NCBI GenBank assembly: GCA_030428615.1
Contig: JAUIDN010000022.1
Location: 1 to 42,852 of the forward strand
Source: Alphaproteobacteria bacterium
Lineage (GTDB): Bacteria; Pseudomonadota; Alphaproteobacteria; Sphingomonadales; Emcibacteraceae
Reading direction: 5' to 3'
Length of the DNA: 42,852 nucleotides
Position numbers and translations under genes: made by a program
The notes under the pieces: generated by a model
Told to the model about the DNA's origin: nothing
Databases searched by the model: none
The model's input: only the letters and a program-made list of their open reading frames with translations
Shown here: one piece after another, positions 28,506 through 37,935 of the stretch
Numbering within the stretch: position 1 is the stretch's first letter
Layout: each line of letters begins with the position of its first letter

Positions 28506-29612
28506 ATGAAAAAAGTATTTTTGAGTTGCCTGTTAATATTGACTTTGCTGCCCGGGATGCTCGCGGCAAATGAAGCCGAGCTTGAGCAGACATTAACACC
28601 GTTCATTGAACAGATGATGGAAGAACATAATGTTCAGGGATTTGTTTTAGCGGTCACATCGAAAGATGAGGTGCTTTATCAAAAGACGTTCGGCATAAAG
28701 AATATGTACACAAAAGAACCGGAAACAGGCGGTTCACTTTTCCACATGGCATCGGTGACGAAGACCTTTGTGGGGACGGCGTTAATGCAGTTGCACGAAC
28801 AGGGAAGGTTGGATGTTGACAGACCGGTTGTTGATGTAGTTCCGTATTTTGTGCTTGTTGATGGCCGTTATAAAGATCTGACTATCCGTCAATTTGCCAG
28901 CCACATTTCAGGAATGCCGGATTTTGACAGCAACCCGTGGCATAACCCGCAATATGGTGAGGAAGCGTTGGAGCGTTTCGTCAGAAATTTCATTTCCCAT
29001 AAATTTTTAACCCATGAGCCGGAAACCACATTTCAATACTGTAATACCGGATATGAGCTTTTGGGTGATGTTATTGCGAAGGCGGCGGGAATGTCTTTTG
29101 AAGATTATGTTCTTGAAAATATTTTGGTGCCGACGGGGATGGTCAATAGCACGCTTTTAATACAGGAAGCCGATATGACCAACCTTAATAGTCTTCACCG
29201 GCTGAAGGACGGCGAAATGCGGGTAGCGGATATTTACCCTTATAACCGTATGCATGCCCCAAGCTCGACACTGATATCAAATATTGATGATATGGCCCGT
29301 TGGGTAATGCTTAATCTGAATGGTGGTACTCTTGAGGGAAACAGAATATTGAGAAAGGAAACGTTGGATGCAATGTGGCAACCGGCACTTGGTAAATTTG
29401 ACCAGATCGGGTTTAGTTGGCACCGTCGCATGCAACAGGGGTACCAAACCATATTCCATGGTGGTAATGACGGATTTAAGTCTTATATAATAATGATACC
29501 GGAACTTGATATTGGTTTTGTGATGATGTCGAATACCACGACGCAGCCCTATCACGAATTCGCACAATTGATAGCAGAGAAACTTATTGAATATAAAGGA
29601 AAAGTAAAATGA
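28506..29612 (+). CDS. Secreted beta-lactamase-fold serine hydrolase (class C / PBP4*-like)
   Basis: A 368-residue exported protein; the signal peptide probably ends after MLAA. The three active-site motifs of the beta-lactamase/esterase family are present: SVTK (S83, K86), YCN (Y178, N180) and HGG (318-320). Family members are D-Ala peptidases, esterases or beta-lactamases, and sequence alone does not say which. AAGGG lies eight bases before the ATG; a stronger GGAGGGAGG lies too far upstream to drive this start. Its stop overlaps the cupin gene by four bases. Confidence 0.88.
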   Translation: MKKVFLSCLLILTLLPGMLAANEAELEQTLTPFIEQMMEEHNVQGFVLAVTSKDEVLYQKTFGIKNMYTKEPETGGSLFHMASVTKTFVGTALMQLHEQGRLDVDRPVVDVVPYFVLVDGRYKDLTIRQFASHISGMPDFDSNPWHNPQYGEEALERFVRNFISHKFLTHEPETTFQYCNTGYELLGDVIAKAAGMSFEDYVLENILVPTGMVNSTLLIQEADMTNLNSLHRLKDGEMRVADIYPYNRMHAPSSTLISNIDDMARWVMLNLNGGTLEGNRILRKETLDAMWQPALGKFDQIGFSWHRRMQQGYQTIFHGGNDGFKSYIIMIPELDIGFVMMSNTTTQPYHEFAQLIAEKLIEYKGKVK

Positions 29613-30205
29613 GCACTGTTTCAGCCAAAAGAGAGCAAGAAGTAAATGACCTGATGACATATGTAAAAAGCCTGGCTGAGCCGGTAACCGTGACGCGCGA
29701 AAATCTGAATAAGATCAAGGGCGCTATGGTTGATATTGCCAACCGGAAAGAATTATGGGCTGAGGAGGAGTTCCCTGCACCGAAAGAAGAAGGGAAGGTT
29801 CAGAACAGATATCTGATTGCAAAAGATGACGATGATAGCTACGCGCTTTATCTGAATGTCATGCATAAGGGAAAATACACACCGCCCCACAATCATACGA
29901 CATGGGCATGTGTCAGCGCGGTAGAAGGCGACGAATATAATTATGTTTATGAAACGGAAGAGGAAGGCCCGCTTGAGCCCGGAGAAAGGCAAATAAATCT
30001 GGCGGAAACAATTGTCGTACAGCCGGGTCAGGGGATCGCGCTGCTACCCGATGATATCCATGCCATCGCTATTAATGAAGGAACCAGCACACGCCACCTT
30101 CATCTTTATGGGCGTGCGCTTGAAACACTCTCAAAGCGGCTGACCTGGGATAAGGATATGAAGACATGCCATTATTTTGAGATGGATGTCAAAACCATAA
30201 AATAA
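29609..30205 (+). CDS. Cysteine-dioxygenase-like cupin protein
   Basis: A 198-residue cytoplasmic protein of the cysteine dioxygenase superfamily. The iron triad is visible: PPHNH gives H94 and H96, and DDIHAI gives H151, spaced like the three His ligands of known thiol dioxygenases. GDEYNYVYE and HLHLYGRALE are further family-like blocks. The substrate could be cysteine or another small thiol such as 3-mercaptopropionate; it cannot be settled here. It is coupled by ATGA overlap to the serine hydrolase, with AAAGGAAAAG ahead of its start, and is followed by a terminator. Confidence 0.8.
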   Translation: MSTVSAKREQEVNDLMTYVKSLAEPVTVTRENLNKIKGAMVDIANRKELWAEEEFPAPKEEGKVQNRYLIAKDDDDSYALYLNVMHKGKYTPPHNHTTWACVSAVEGDEYNYVYETEEEGPLEPGERQINLAETIVVQPGQGIALLPDDIHAIAINEGTSTRHLHLYGRALETLSKRLTWDKDMKTCHYFEMDVKTIK

Positions 30206-30231
30206 CGATTTTTTGAAATCATATAAAAGAT

Positions 30232-30258
30232 AAAAAAGGCCGGAAAATTCCGGCCTTT
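30232..30258. terminator. Bidirectional terminator between the cupin gene and gcvPB
   Basis: An eleven-pair stem, aaaggccggaa / ttccggccttt, with a two-base loop. Six A residues on the left give a T-run for minus-strand gcvPB; the right flank is T-rich for the cupin gene. Its core matches the terminator after gshA. Confidence 0.92.
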
Positions 30259-30280
30259 AATGTTTTTATATTTATAATTC

Positions 30281-31837
30281 TTATTCTGCCGCATCTTCCC
30301 CGGCGCGCCATCTTAACACAGGGTTTCTTGCAGCACCCGTTTCATCAAGCCGTTTCATCGGCGCATTAAACGGGGCACCTGTGAAGCGCTCTGTCTCACC
30401 CGCCTTGGCCCTTTCGACCAAATGGCGCATCATGCCGATAAATTGATCAACGGATTGCTTGCTTTCTGATTCTGTTGGCTCAATCAGCATGGCACCGTGT
30501 ACCACCAACGGGAAGTACATGGTCATCGGGTGATACCCTTCGTCAATCATTGCTTTGGCAAAATCCAGTGTGCTGACGCCAGTATCTTTAAGGAAGCGGT
30601 CATCAAAAAGAGCTTCATGCATGCAGGGTCCTTCAAAACTTGCAGTCATGACGTCCTTTAGGGACGCAAGTACATAGTTGGCGTTAAGAACGCTGTCTTC
30701 TGCTACTTTCGCTAATCCATCTGCCCCATGTGACATCATGTAAGCAAGCGCGCGGACAAACATTCCCATTTGTCCATGGAACGCCGTCATACGGCCGAAG
30801 CTTTGCCCGCCATCAACTTCATGTTCAACAAGTTCGAATGTTTCCTCGCCCGCAATTACATAAGGAATAGGGGCAAAGGGTGCCAGGGCTTCCGATAGGA
30901 CCACAGGACCGGCGCCAGGTCCGCCGCCGCCATGTGGTGTGGAAAATGTTTTGTGCAGGTTGATATGCATCGCATCCACTCCAAGATCGCCAGGACGAAC
31001 CTTACCGACAATGGCATTGAAGTTGGCGCCATCACAATAAAAATAACCGCCAACCGCGTGGACAGCATCAGCAATTTCAATAATTTCGCGTTCAAACAGG
31101 CCACAGGTATTCGGGTTGGTCACCATTATCGCGGCAACGTCCGGCCCAAGCGCTTCTTTCATAGCGTCAAGATCAACCCGGCCGTCTTTAGTTGCCGGGA
31201 TCGGCTTTACTTTATATCCGCATAAAGCAGCGGTTGCCGGATTGGTGCCGTGGGCACTTTCCGGTGCAAGAACGATAGAACGGGCATCCCCGCTCGCTTC
31301 AAGTGCCGCCCTGATCGCCATCAGTCCACAAAGCTCACCGTGCGCACCCGCTTTTGGCGACATGGCCACTGCCGGCATACCTGTAAGGGTTTTCAGCCAG
31401 TGCGCCAATGTATCAATCAGATCTAGAGCGCCCTGTACAGTGCTCACGGGCTGTAGTGGGTGAATATCACCCAGGCCGGAAAGGCGGGCCATTTTTTCAT
31501 TAAGGCGCGGATTATGTTTCATGGTGCAGGATCCAAGCGGATAAAGACCCAGATCAATGGCATAATTTTTGCGGCTAAGGCGGGTGTAGTGCCGCATGGC
31601 TTCCGGTTCTGTAAGACCCGCAAGACCGATTTCCGCGGTGCGCTCCATGCCGCCAAGGTAATTGTCAAAATCCTCTACCTCCGGAAGATCCACACCCGTA
31701 CGATTGGTATCACCAATTTCATAGATCAGCCCTTCTACCTGTGAAAGCCCCCGACTGCCGGTATAGCTTGCAAATCCGGTTTCATTTGTACTTGCCGCGC
31801 CGTCGGCACTTGTCGGACGTCCTTGATTATTCATCAT
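30281..31837 (-). CDS. gcvPB: Glycine dehydrogenase (decarboxylating) subunit 2
   Basis: The PLP-binding half of the split P-protein, which decarboxylates glycine and passes the aminomethyl group to the lipoyl arm of GcvH. The 518 residues show LGSCTMKHNPRLNE, ESAHGTNPATAAL, VTNPNTCGLFE and the cofactor lysine K296 in NLHKTFSTPHGGGGPG. Its start overlaps the gcvPA stop by four bases, fitting a 1:1 complex. It is the last gene of the operon and is followed by a strong terminator. Confidence 0.97.
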   Translation of the reverse strand: MMNNQGRPTSADGAASTNETGFASYTGSRGLSQVEGLIYEIGDTNRTGVDLPEVEDFDNYLGGMERTAEIGLAGLTEPEAMRHYTRLSRKNYAIDLGLYPLGSCTMKHNPRLNEKMARLSGLGDIHPLQPVSTVQGALDLIDTLAHWLKTLTGMPAVAMSPKAGAHGELCGLMAIRAALEASGDARSIVLAPESAHGTNPATAALCGYKVKPIPATKDGRVDLDAMKEALGPDVAAIMVTNPNTCGLFEREIIEIADAVHAVGGYFYCDGANFNAIVGKVRPGDLGVDAMHINLHKTFSTPHGGGGPGAGPVVLSEALAPFAPIPYVIAGEETFELVEHEVDGGQSFGRMTAFHGQMGMFVRALAYMMSHGADGLAKVAEDSVLNANYVLASLKDVMTASFEGPCMHEALFDDRFLKDTGVSTLDFAKAMIDEGYHPMTMYFPLVVHGAMLIEPTESESKQSVDQFIGMMRHLVERAKAGETERFTGAPFNAPMKRLDETGAARNPVLRWRAGEDAAE

Positions 31838-33180
31838 TTGAGCACCTCTTTAAGTTCACTGACCAGAATATCCATATCATCTTCGGATGTTGTTTCGGTA
31901 ACAGCAATGATCAGGTCATTTGCAAGTTCAGGTTTTCCCGGATAGAGCCTTGAAACAGGCAGTCCTGCTATAACGTCGTGTTCGACAAGAACCTCGACAA
32001 CTTCCGCCGCGTTTTTATTTAATCTGACAGTAAATTCGTTGAAGAAGGTATCATTGAGAAGCTCGACACCATCGATTGTTTTAAGCTTGGACGCCAGCTT
32101 TACTGCGCCCGCATGGTTGATTTTTGCAAGCTGCCTCAATCCTTTTTCACCCAGTAAAGTCATGTGAATTGTGAACGCAAGTGTACAAAGTCCCGCATTG
32201 GTGCAAATATTACTGGTCGCTTTTTCGCGCCTGATATGTTGTTCGCGGGTTGAAAGTGTAAGCACGTAGCCGCGTTTGCCATCCGCATCAACTGTTTCAC
32301 CGCACAGGCGACCGGGAAGCTGGCGGACATATTGCTGCCGTGTTGCAAACAGTCCAACATAAGGGCCTCCAAAATTAAGGCCATTTCCGATCGACTGCCC
32401 TTCGCCGACAAAAATGTCCGCGCCCATTTCGCCGGGGGATTTGATCGCCCCTAGGGAAATAATTTCGGTTGTGACAATCACAAGCAGTATTTTGCGTTCA
32501 TGCAACGCATTTGCAAGATCAGTGTAATCATTAATGTTTCCGAAGAAATCCGGATACTGAACAATCACGCAACTGGTTTCATCATCAACCTGTTCAAGCA
32601 GGTTTTCATTTTTATTGACCGTTGGGTCAGTTACTGTAATAACATCGTCAGTATATTTGGTCGCGCTTTTTACGACGTCTATATATTGCGGATGCAGATT
32701 ACCACTTAGAACGACTTTTTTCTTCTTTGTCACACGTCGCGCCATTAATGCCGCTTCCCCACAGGCGGTGGAGCCGTCATACATGGATGCGTTCGCCACA
32801 TCCATTCCGCTGAGTTGTGCGACCTGACTTTGAAATTCATATAAGGTCTGCAGTGTACCTTGCGAAATTTCCGGCTGGTAGGGCGTATAGGCCGTCAGGA
32901 ACTCGCCCCGCTGAATTTGATAGTCAACGGAACTTGGTACATGATGATGGTATGCTCCGGCGCCAACAAAAAACGGAACGGAACTTGCCGGAATGTTTCT
33001 CGCTGAAAAAGCAGCAAAATTCTGCTCGACTTCCATTTCTGTCATATGAAGTGGTAAATCCACAAGCCCACCGAGAAGGGCATGTTTTGGCACATCGATA
33101 AACAGATCATCAATGCTTTGCGCGCCAATTTTATCAAGCATTTCTGCCCGATCGTCAGATGATATTGGTAAATAACGCAT
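31834..33180 (-). CDS. gcvPA: Glycine dehydrogenase (decarboxylating) subunit 1
   Basis: The non-PLP half of the split glycine decarboxylase. The 448 residues begin MRYLPISSDDRAEML, with PSSVPFFVGAGAYHHHVPS, ISQGTLQTLYEFQSQV, MDVANASMYDGSTA and LSTREQHIRREKATSNICTN, all conserved in GcvPA. It assembles with GcvPB to make the active enzyme. It lies 24 bases downstream of gcvH and is coupled to gcvPB. Confidence 0.97.
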   Translation of the reverse strand: MRYLPISSDDRAEMLDKIGAQSIDDLFIDVPKHALLGGLVDLPLHMTEMEVEQNFAAFSARNIPASSVPFFVGAGAYHHHVPSSVDYQIQRGEFLTAYTPYQPEISQGTLQTLYEFQSQVAQLSGMDVANASMYDGSTACGEAALMARRVTKKKKVVLSGNLHPQYIDVVKSATKYTDDVITVTDPTVNKNENLLEQVDDETSCVIVQYPDFFGNINDYTDLANALHERKILLVIVTTEIISLGAIKSPGEMGADIFVGEGQSIGNGLNFGGPYVGLFATRQQYVRQLPGRLCGETVDADGKRGYVLTLSTREQHIRREKATSNICTNAGLCTLAFTIHMTLLGEKGLRQLAKINHAGAVKLASKLKTIDGVELLNDTFFNEFTVRLNKNAAEVVEVLVEHDVIAGLPVSRLYPGKPELANDLIIAVTETTSEDDMDILVSELKEVLK

Positions 33181-33204
33181 ATGTGTTAAACCTTATTGAT
33201 TAAA

Positions 33205-33579
33205 TTATTCCAGCCCTGCGATAAAAGCCTTATAGCCAGCGGCATCCATAAGTTCTTCAAGCTCGCTTTCATCAGAAATTTTAATTTTAAAGAACCAGCC
33301 GTCTCCATCGGGTGACGTATTAACCAGCGCAGCGTTGTCTTCAAGCTCTTCGTTGACCGCTGAAATTTCCCCGCTGACTGGGGAATAAATTTCTGAAGCC
33401 GCTTTTACTGATTCGACTACTGCCACCTCATCGCCCTTGGCGAATTCATCACCAACTTCAGGCACTTCAACAAAGACAATATCGCCAAGCGCATTTTGTG
33501 CGTAATCGGTAATGCCGACGGTGCCGACATTTCCTTCAACATTGATCCATTCGTGATCTTCTGAATAATAAACAGACAT
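33205..33579 (-). CDS. gcvH: Glycine cleavage system H protein
   Basis: The 124-residue lipoyl carrier that shuttles the aminomethyl intermediate between the P, T and L proteins. The lipoylated lysine is K59 in [38 protein letters not shown] and [11 protein letters not shown] are also typical. It lies 12 bases downstream of gcvT. The shared L protein (dihydrolipoyl dehydrogenase) is not in the window, as usual. Confidence 0.98.
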   Translation of the reverse strand: MSVYYSEDHEWINVEGNVGTVGITDYAQNALGDIVFVEVPEVGDEFAKGDEVAVVESVKAASEIYSPVSGEISAVNEELEDNAALVNTSPDGDGWFFKIKISDESELEELMDAAGYKAFIAGLE

Positions 33580-33591
33580 GATTTTTCCCTT

Positions 33592-34713
33592 CTATTTTGG
33601 TTTTCTGTAATATCTTTGTGGAACAAATGGCATTCTTGCCACTTTTGCATCAAGTTTCTTTTTTCGAACCGCCAGAAAAATATCGGTTCCGTCAATTGCA
33701 TTTTCGCTGGTGACATAGCCCATTGCGATAGGGCCACCAAATGTGGGGCCAAAGCCCCCGCTTGTGACGACGCCGATTACGTTGTCATCAGCATCAAGTA
33801 TCTCTGTTCCTTCCCTCGCCGGGGCGCGCCCGGCCGGCAATATCCCCACGCGCTTGCGCTCAACATCATCATTCGACAATTGTGAGAGTATAATGTCTGC
33901 ACCGGGAAACCCGCCTTGCTCGCGGCGGCGTTTTCCGATTGACCATTCAAGTGATCCTTCAATCGGTGTTGTCTCTGTTGTTATATCATGTCCATAAAGG
34001 CATAGGCCGGCTTCAAGCCGAAGGCTGTCTCGGGCGCCCAGTCCTATGGCTTCCACTTCCGGCTCCCCAAGCAGCAAGCGGCATACGTCCTCGGCTTTAT
34101 CAGCGGGGATTGAAATTTCGTGTCCGTCTTCACCCGTATATCCGCAGCGGCTGATAAAGCAGCGAGCGCCCGCGATATCGGCTTCCATATAAGACATGAA
34201 ATCCATCGTATCAGCACCGTCAACAAATCTTGCTGTCACTGAGGCGGCCTTGGGGCCCTGAAGCGCCACGAGGGCGCGATCATCAAGTTCGGTAAGATTT
34301 AAATTATCCGGTAAATGAGCGCGCATATGGGCGATATCCTGTTCCTTGCATGCGGCGTTTACGACCATAAAGATATCATTGTCACGTTTTGTGATCATCA
34401 GATCATCCAGTATCCCGCCGTTATTATCGGTAAACATCGTGTATCTGATCCGGTTGGGCTTAAGGTCAATAATGTTTCCGGGTATTAACGTTTCCAACCA
34501 CTCATCGGCACCATCACCGGTAATGACCACTTGCCCCATGTGTGAAACATCAAACAATCCGGCATTCTCGCGGGTGTGATTATGTTCCCCCATTACGCCA
34601 AGCGGGAATTGAACGGGCATAAGATAGCCCGCAAATGGTACCATTTTACCGCCTAATTCTTCATGCAGTGAATAAAGTGGGGTTTTTAAAAGATCGCTAT
34701 TGTCTCCACTCAT
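33592..34713 (-). CDS. gcvT: Glycine cleavage system T protein (aminomethyltransferase)
   Basis: Releases ammonia from the H-protein intermediate and transfers the one-carbon unit to tetrahydrofolate. The 373 residues show TPLYSLHEELGGKMVPFAGY, AGLFDVSHMGQ, RCGYTGEDGHEI, LGARDSLRLEAGLCLYGHD and GYVTSENA. The ATG has GGAG seven bases upstream. It is the first gene of the operon and lies 49 bases after the tandem glycine aptamers, so its translation or the read-through into it should respond to glycine. Confidence 0.97.
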   Translation of the reverse strand: MSGDNSDLLKTPLYSLHEELGGKMVPFAGYLMPVQFPLGVMGEHNHTRENAGLFDVSHMGQVVITGDGADEWLETLIPGNIIDLKPNRIRYTMFTDNNGGILDDLMITKRDNDIFMVVNAACKEQDIAHMRAHLPDNLNLTELDDRALVALQGPKAASVTARFVDGADTMDFMSYMEADIAGARCFISRCGYTGEDGHEISIPADKAEDVCRLLLGEPEVEAIGLGARDSLRLEAGLCLYGHDITTETTPIEGSLEWSIGKRRREQGGFPGADIILSQLSNDDVERKRVGILPAGRAPAREGTEILDADDNVIGVVTSGGFGPTFGGPIAMGYVTSENAIDGTDIFLAVRKKKLDAKVARMPFVPQRYYRKPK

Positions 34714-34739
34714 ATTTTTTCTCCAGAGTTAGCACGTTC

Positions 34740-34757
34740 GGTACGTAAACCCATACC
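34740..34757 (-). promoter_or_regulatory. Small hairpin between glycine aptamer 2 and the gcvT ribosome site
   Basis: On the minus strand GGTATG and CGTACC pair (six pairs, one G-T) across a six-base loop. It lies between the second aptamer and the GGAG ribosome site. It may be part of the expression platform. No T-run follows, so transcription termination is less likely than control of translation start. This role is inference. Confidence 0.35.
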
Positions 34758-34762
34758 ATCGG

Positions 34763-34855
34763 TGCCCCCTCTGTCATTTATACCTGAGAGATTTGACCTG
34801 AATTGCATCAGGCTTACCCCGTCGGCGGAGGCACAAACCTCACTTTCCAGAGTGC
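34763..34855 (-). ncRNA. Glycine riboswitch, aptamer 2
   Basis: Second, downstream aptamer. On the minus strand it runs from a GCACTCTGG arm through CCTCCGCCGACGGGG to AATCTCTCAGGTA and closes with ACAGAGGGGGC. The CTCTCAGG core is the strongest hallmark of the glycine aptamer. It is joined to aptamer 1 by an 11-base linker, the usual tandem arrangement. Confidence 0.9.
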
Positions 34856-34866
34856 TTTAGTTCTTA

Positions 34867-34936
34867 GCGGTCCGGCTGCCTGAGAGTTTCCGGGGCGGTT
34901 GCTCCTTCGGCGTCTGAATAATCAGAACTCTCCCGC
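34867..34936 (-). ncRNA. Glycine riboswitch, aptamer 1
   Basis: First aptamer of the pair. The minus strand reads GCGGGAGAG, then GCCGAAGGAGCAACC, then GGAAACTCTCAGGCA, and closes with GGACCGC. This is the consensus order of a glycine aptamer. It starts about 20 bases after the promoter -10 box, close to the expected transcript start. Confidence 0.93.
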
Positions 34937-34955
34937 AAAGATAATAGCTGCCGAT

Positions 34956-34983
34956 ATAATAAGTGGATTGCTTGAAGAGTCAA
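34956..34983 (-). promoter_or_regulatory. Likely sigma-70 promoter of the gcv operon
   Basis: On the minus strand TTGACT (-35, 34978-34983) and TATTAT (-10, 34956-34961) are separated by 16 bases. The predicted start falls just before aptamer 1, consistent with the riboswitch being in the leader. The rest of the gap to sppA (34984-35093) is AT-rich; the sppA promoter must lie there, but I see no clear match. Confidence 0.65.
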
Positions 34984-35093
34984 TCAAAGTGATTATATAA
35001 AATTAGATAATTTTTTCGTCGTTAAAAGGCGTGATTATGATAAGACAATGTAATAGATTGTTTTTCATACAATATTGATCGGATGAGGCCTAA

Positions 35094-36941
35094 ATGAGTT
35101 TTATAAAATCTTTCTGGACATTTATGCAAAAATTTCAATCCTTTGTGGGGACGTTTTTATTTTTGCTTCTGGTCCTGTTTTTTGCGGCATTAATTTTAGG
35201 TGATTTGTTTTTTGATTCGCGTGAGGGCGTATTTAAGCTGAACGACAGTGCGCTTGTAATTGATTTTCGCGGTTCGATCGTCGAACAGGAAAGTTTCAGT
35301 GACGATCCTTACGAGCAGATTATTGCCGGCGAACTTGGCTCAAACACACTTCTTCGCGATATTGTAAAAGCAATCGATCTGGCGGAGAAGGACGATAATA
35401 TCAAAATGCTCGTTCTTGATTTCAGCCGCTTTTCCGGGGCCTCTCCTTCGAAACTTCATTATGTCGGCAGCAAGCTGAAGAAATTCAGGGAAAGTGGTAA
35501 AAAGGTGGTTTCATATGGTAGCGTTTATGATCAGCCAGCCTATCTTCTGGCTTCATTTTCCGATGAAATATATATGCATCCTCAGGGGGCAACACTTATT
35601 TATGGATACGGCGGATATCAGAATTATTTTCTGGGATTTCTTGAGAAAATAAAAGCTGAAATACAGCTGTTCAGGGTTGGTAAATATAAATCCGCCATGG
35701 AGCCATTCATCCGAAGTGACATGTCAGAAGAAGCAAGACAGGCCAATATGGAATTATTCGGAGGCCTGTGGGATGATTATGTTGCTGAAATTGCCCGTGA
35801 ACGGGAGATCGATGAAAATGTTATCCGCTCAAGCATCGAAAATGCGGATCAGTTATTGATGAACCTTGACGGGGACCTTGGTCAGCTCGCTCTACAGAAT
35901 TCACTGGTGGACGGACTTATGACCCGGGCGGAATGGTTTGATTATATGAAAGATGCCGTTGGCACCGTCAGAGACGAGCAAACCATCAATCGAATTGGGT
36001 ATAAAGAGTATCTTGCGATGAAGTTTGATATCTCCGATCTTGAACGTGGGAATAATATCGTCGCAATCGTATATGCCAACGGAGCCATAATGGACGGCGA
36101 TATGCCGCAGGGTACGGTTGGCGGAGACACATTATCAAGGCAGCTGCGTGAAGCGCGCTATGATGACAAGGTAAAAGCGGTTGTGCTTCGTGTTGATAGC
36201 CCAGGCGGGAGCGCATTTGCATCAGAGCTTATAAGGCAGGAAATATTGCTGCTTAAGAAAGCGGGTAAGCCGGTTATCGCCTCCATGTCATCTGTCGCGG
36301 CATCAGGCGGATACTGGATTTCCGCGAATGCTGATGAAATCTGGGCGAACCCAACAACGATCACAGGCTCAATCGGGATATTTGGTGCGATACCAAATCT
36401 TGAAGGAACCTTGGCCGCCATTGGGATCACCACCGACGGCGTCGGTACAACGTCGCTCGTGTCGGCGGGTGTTAATAAACCGATTCCCGAAAAGCTTAAG
36501 AATATTATCCAGAGCAACATTGAAAATGGATATGACAGGTTTTTAAATTTGGTCGCCGAAGGCCGCGGCATGACCGTTGAACAGGTTAACGAAATCGCTC
36601 AGGGACGTGTATGGAGCGGAAGGAAAGCTCAGGAAATTGGGTTGGTTGACCATCTTGGCAATCTTGATCAGGCAATTGAGGCCGCCGTCACAAGAGCAGA
36701 ATTGGAAGATTATAAGGTGGTGCACTGGGAAGATGAAATACCATTTGAAGTGCAATTGATATCAAAGCTGATGGGGGATGACGGGAAAGCTGATTATGCC
36801 GCTTCGATACAAAACCGGCCGGAACGACTTCTGTTGAAAAAAATCACTGAAAAATTGTCACTCTTTACAACGATGAATGATCCCGGGCATGCTTACGTGC
36901 TTTGTGTTGAGTGCTTTGGCGGGTTTAGCGCCCAATATTAA
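35094..36941 (+). CDS. sppA: Signal peptide peptidase SppA, long (67K) type
   Basis: Inner-membrane serine protease that degrades cleaved signal peptides. An N-terminal membrane segment (about residues 18-42) is followed by the two tandem domains of the long form. The catalytic Lys is K199 in GKYKSAMEPF of the first domain; the nucleophile is S404 in SVAASGGYWIS of the second. VLRVDSPGGSAFASELIRQE precedes it. At 615 residues it is complete. GAGG lies before the ATG. ispH follows after 44 bases. Confidence 0.95.
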   Translation: MSFIKSFWTFMQKFQSFVGTFLFLLLVLFFAALILGDLFFDSREGVFKLNDSALVIDFRGSIVEQESFSDDPYEQIIAGELGSNTLLRDIVKAIDLAEKDDNIKMLVLDFSRFSGASPSKLHYVGSKLKKFRESGKKVVSYGSVYDQPAYLLASFSDEIYMHPQGATLIYGYGGYQNYFLGFLEKIKAEIQLFRVGKYKSAMEPFIRSDMSEEARQANMELFGGLWDDYVAEIAREREIDENVIRSSIENADQLLMNLDGDLGQLALQNSLVDGLMTRAEWFDYMKDAVGTVRDEQTINRIGYKEYLAMKFDISDLERGNNIVAIVYANGAIMDGDMPQGTVGGDTLSRQLREARYDDKVKAVVLRVDSPGGSAFASELIRQEILLLKKAGKPVIASMSSVAASGGYWISANADEIWANPTTITGSIGIFGAIPNLEGTLAAIGITTDGVGTTSLVSAGVNKPIPEKLKNIIQSNIENGYDRFLNLVAEGRGMTVEQVNEIAQGRVWSGRKAQEIGLVDHLGNLDQAIEAAVTRAELEDYKVVHWEDEIPFEVQLISKLMGDDGKADYAASIQNRPERLLLKKITEKLSLFTTMNDPGHAYVLCVECFGGFSAQY

Positions 36942-36985
36942 TAGGTCGTTTGAATTTAGACCAACTATGTGTATAAGGTCATGCC

Positions 36986-37933
36986 ATGAGTGACAAACAT
37001 ATGAACCTTTTTATTGCCAATCCGCGTGGCTTTTGCGCCGGCGTTGACCGTGCTATCCAGATTGTTGAAATGGCGCTCGAGAAATATGGTGCTCCCGTAT
37101 ATGTCCGCCATGAAATCGTCCACAATAAATATGTGGTGGAGGGGCTCGAAAATCGCGGTGCCATTTTTGTTGATGAACTTGATGAAGTACCGTCTGATAA
37201 ACCGGTGGTCTTTTCTGCGCACGGCGTCCCTAAATCTGTGCCTGCGGCAGCAGAAGAAAGAAAAATGCTTTATATTGACGCGACATGCCCTCTGGTGAGC
37301 AAGGTACATAGGGAAGCAGAACGATATGACCGGCAGGGCGCCGAAATAATCATGATTGGCCATAAGGGTCACCCGGAAGTGGTCGGGACAATGGGACAGC
37401 TTGCGGAAGGGTCAATTCATCTCGTGGAAGGGCCGGAGGATGTGGAGAAGCTAACGCTTAAGAACAGCGATAATGTTGCCTACATCACTCAGACGACATT
37501 GTCGCTTGACGACACATCGGAAATCATAGCCACCCTGAAGAAAAAATTTCCGTCTATTCAGGACCCAAAAAAAGAAGATATTTGTTACGCAACAACAAAC
37601 AGGCAGAATGCGGTGAAGGCGCTCGCCGAAAAAGTTGATGTCGTTCTTATAATCGGTGCGCCAAACAGTTCCAATTCAAGACGGCTGGTGGAAGTGGCAC
37701 GTAAAGTAGGGTGTCAGTCGATGCTTATTCAAAGGGCAAGAGAAATAGACTGGACCCTTTTTGACGGGGTGGAAGCGGTTGGTATCTCTGCAGGTGCTTC
37801 TGCGCCGGAAATCCTTGTGGAAGAAGTTTTGGAAGCTTTTAACGCGCGCTATAATACCTCAATCGAAAACATTCATACCATTGAGGAAAATGTCACATTT
37901 AAAGTGCCGGCAATTTTGATGAAGGATGATTGA
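36986..37933 (+). CDS. ispH: 4-hydroxy-3-methylbut-2-enyl diphosphate reductase
   Basis: Last enzyme of the MEP pathway: an iron-sulfur reductase producing IPP and DMAPP, the units of the ubiquinone tail. The three cluster cysteines are C17 (NPRGFCAGV), C101 (DATCPLV) and C200 (ICYATTNRQ). [31 protein letters not shown] and [13 protein letters not shown] complete the family pattern. It is 315 residues long. thrB starts three bases after its stop. Confidence 0.97.
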   Translation: MSDKHMNLFIANPRGFCAGVDRAIQIVEMALEKYGAPVYVRHEIVHNKYVVEGLENRGAIFVDELDEVPSDKPVVFSAHGVPKSVPAAAEERKMLYIDATCPLVSKVHREAERYDRQGAEIIMIGHKGHPEVVGTMGQLAEGSIHLVEGPEDVEKLTLKNSDNVAYITQTTLSLDDTSEIIATLKKKFPSIQDPKKEDICYATTNRQNAVKALAEKVDVVLIIGAPNSSNSRRLVEVARKVGCQSMLIQRAREIDWTLFDGVEAVGISAGASAPEILVEEVLEAFNARYNTSIENIHTIEENVTFKVPAILMKDD

Positions 37934-37935
37934 GC

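Noticed and set aside
28499-28573. Short TTG-initiated frame served by the strong GGAGGGAGG before the serine hydrolase
   Set aside because: It runs out of frame over the signal peptide of the real gene and has no independent support.
37930-37935. TTG start for thrB overlapping the ispH stop
   Set aside because: The ATG at 37936 has a well-placed ribosome site and matches the usual MAVYT beginning.
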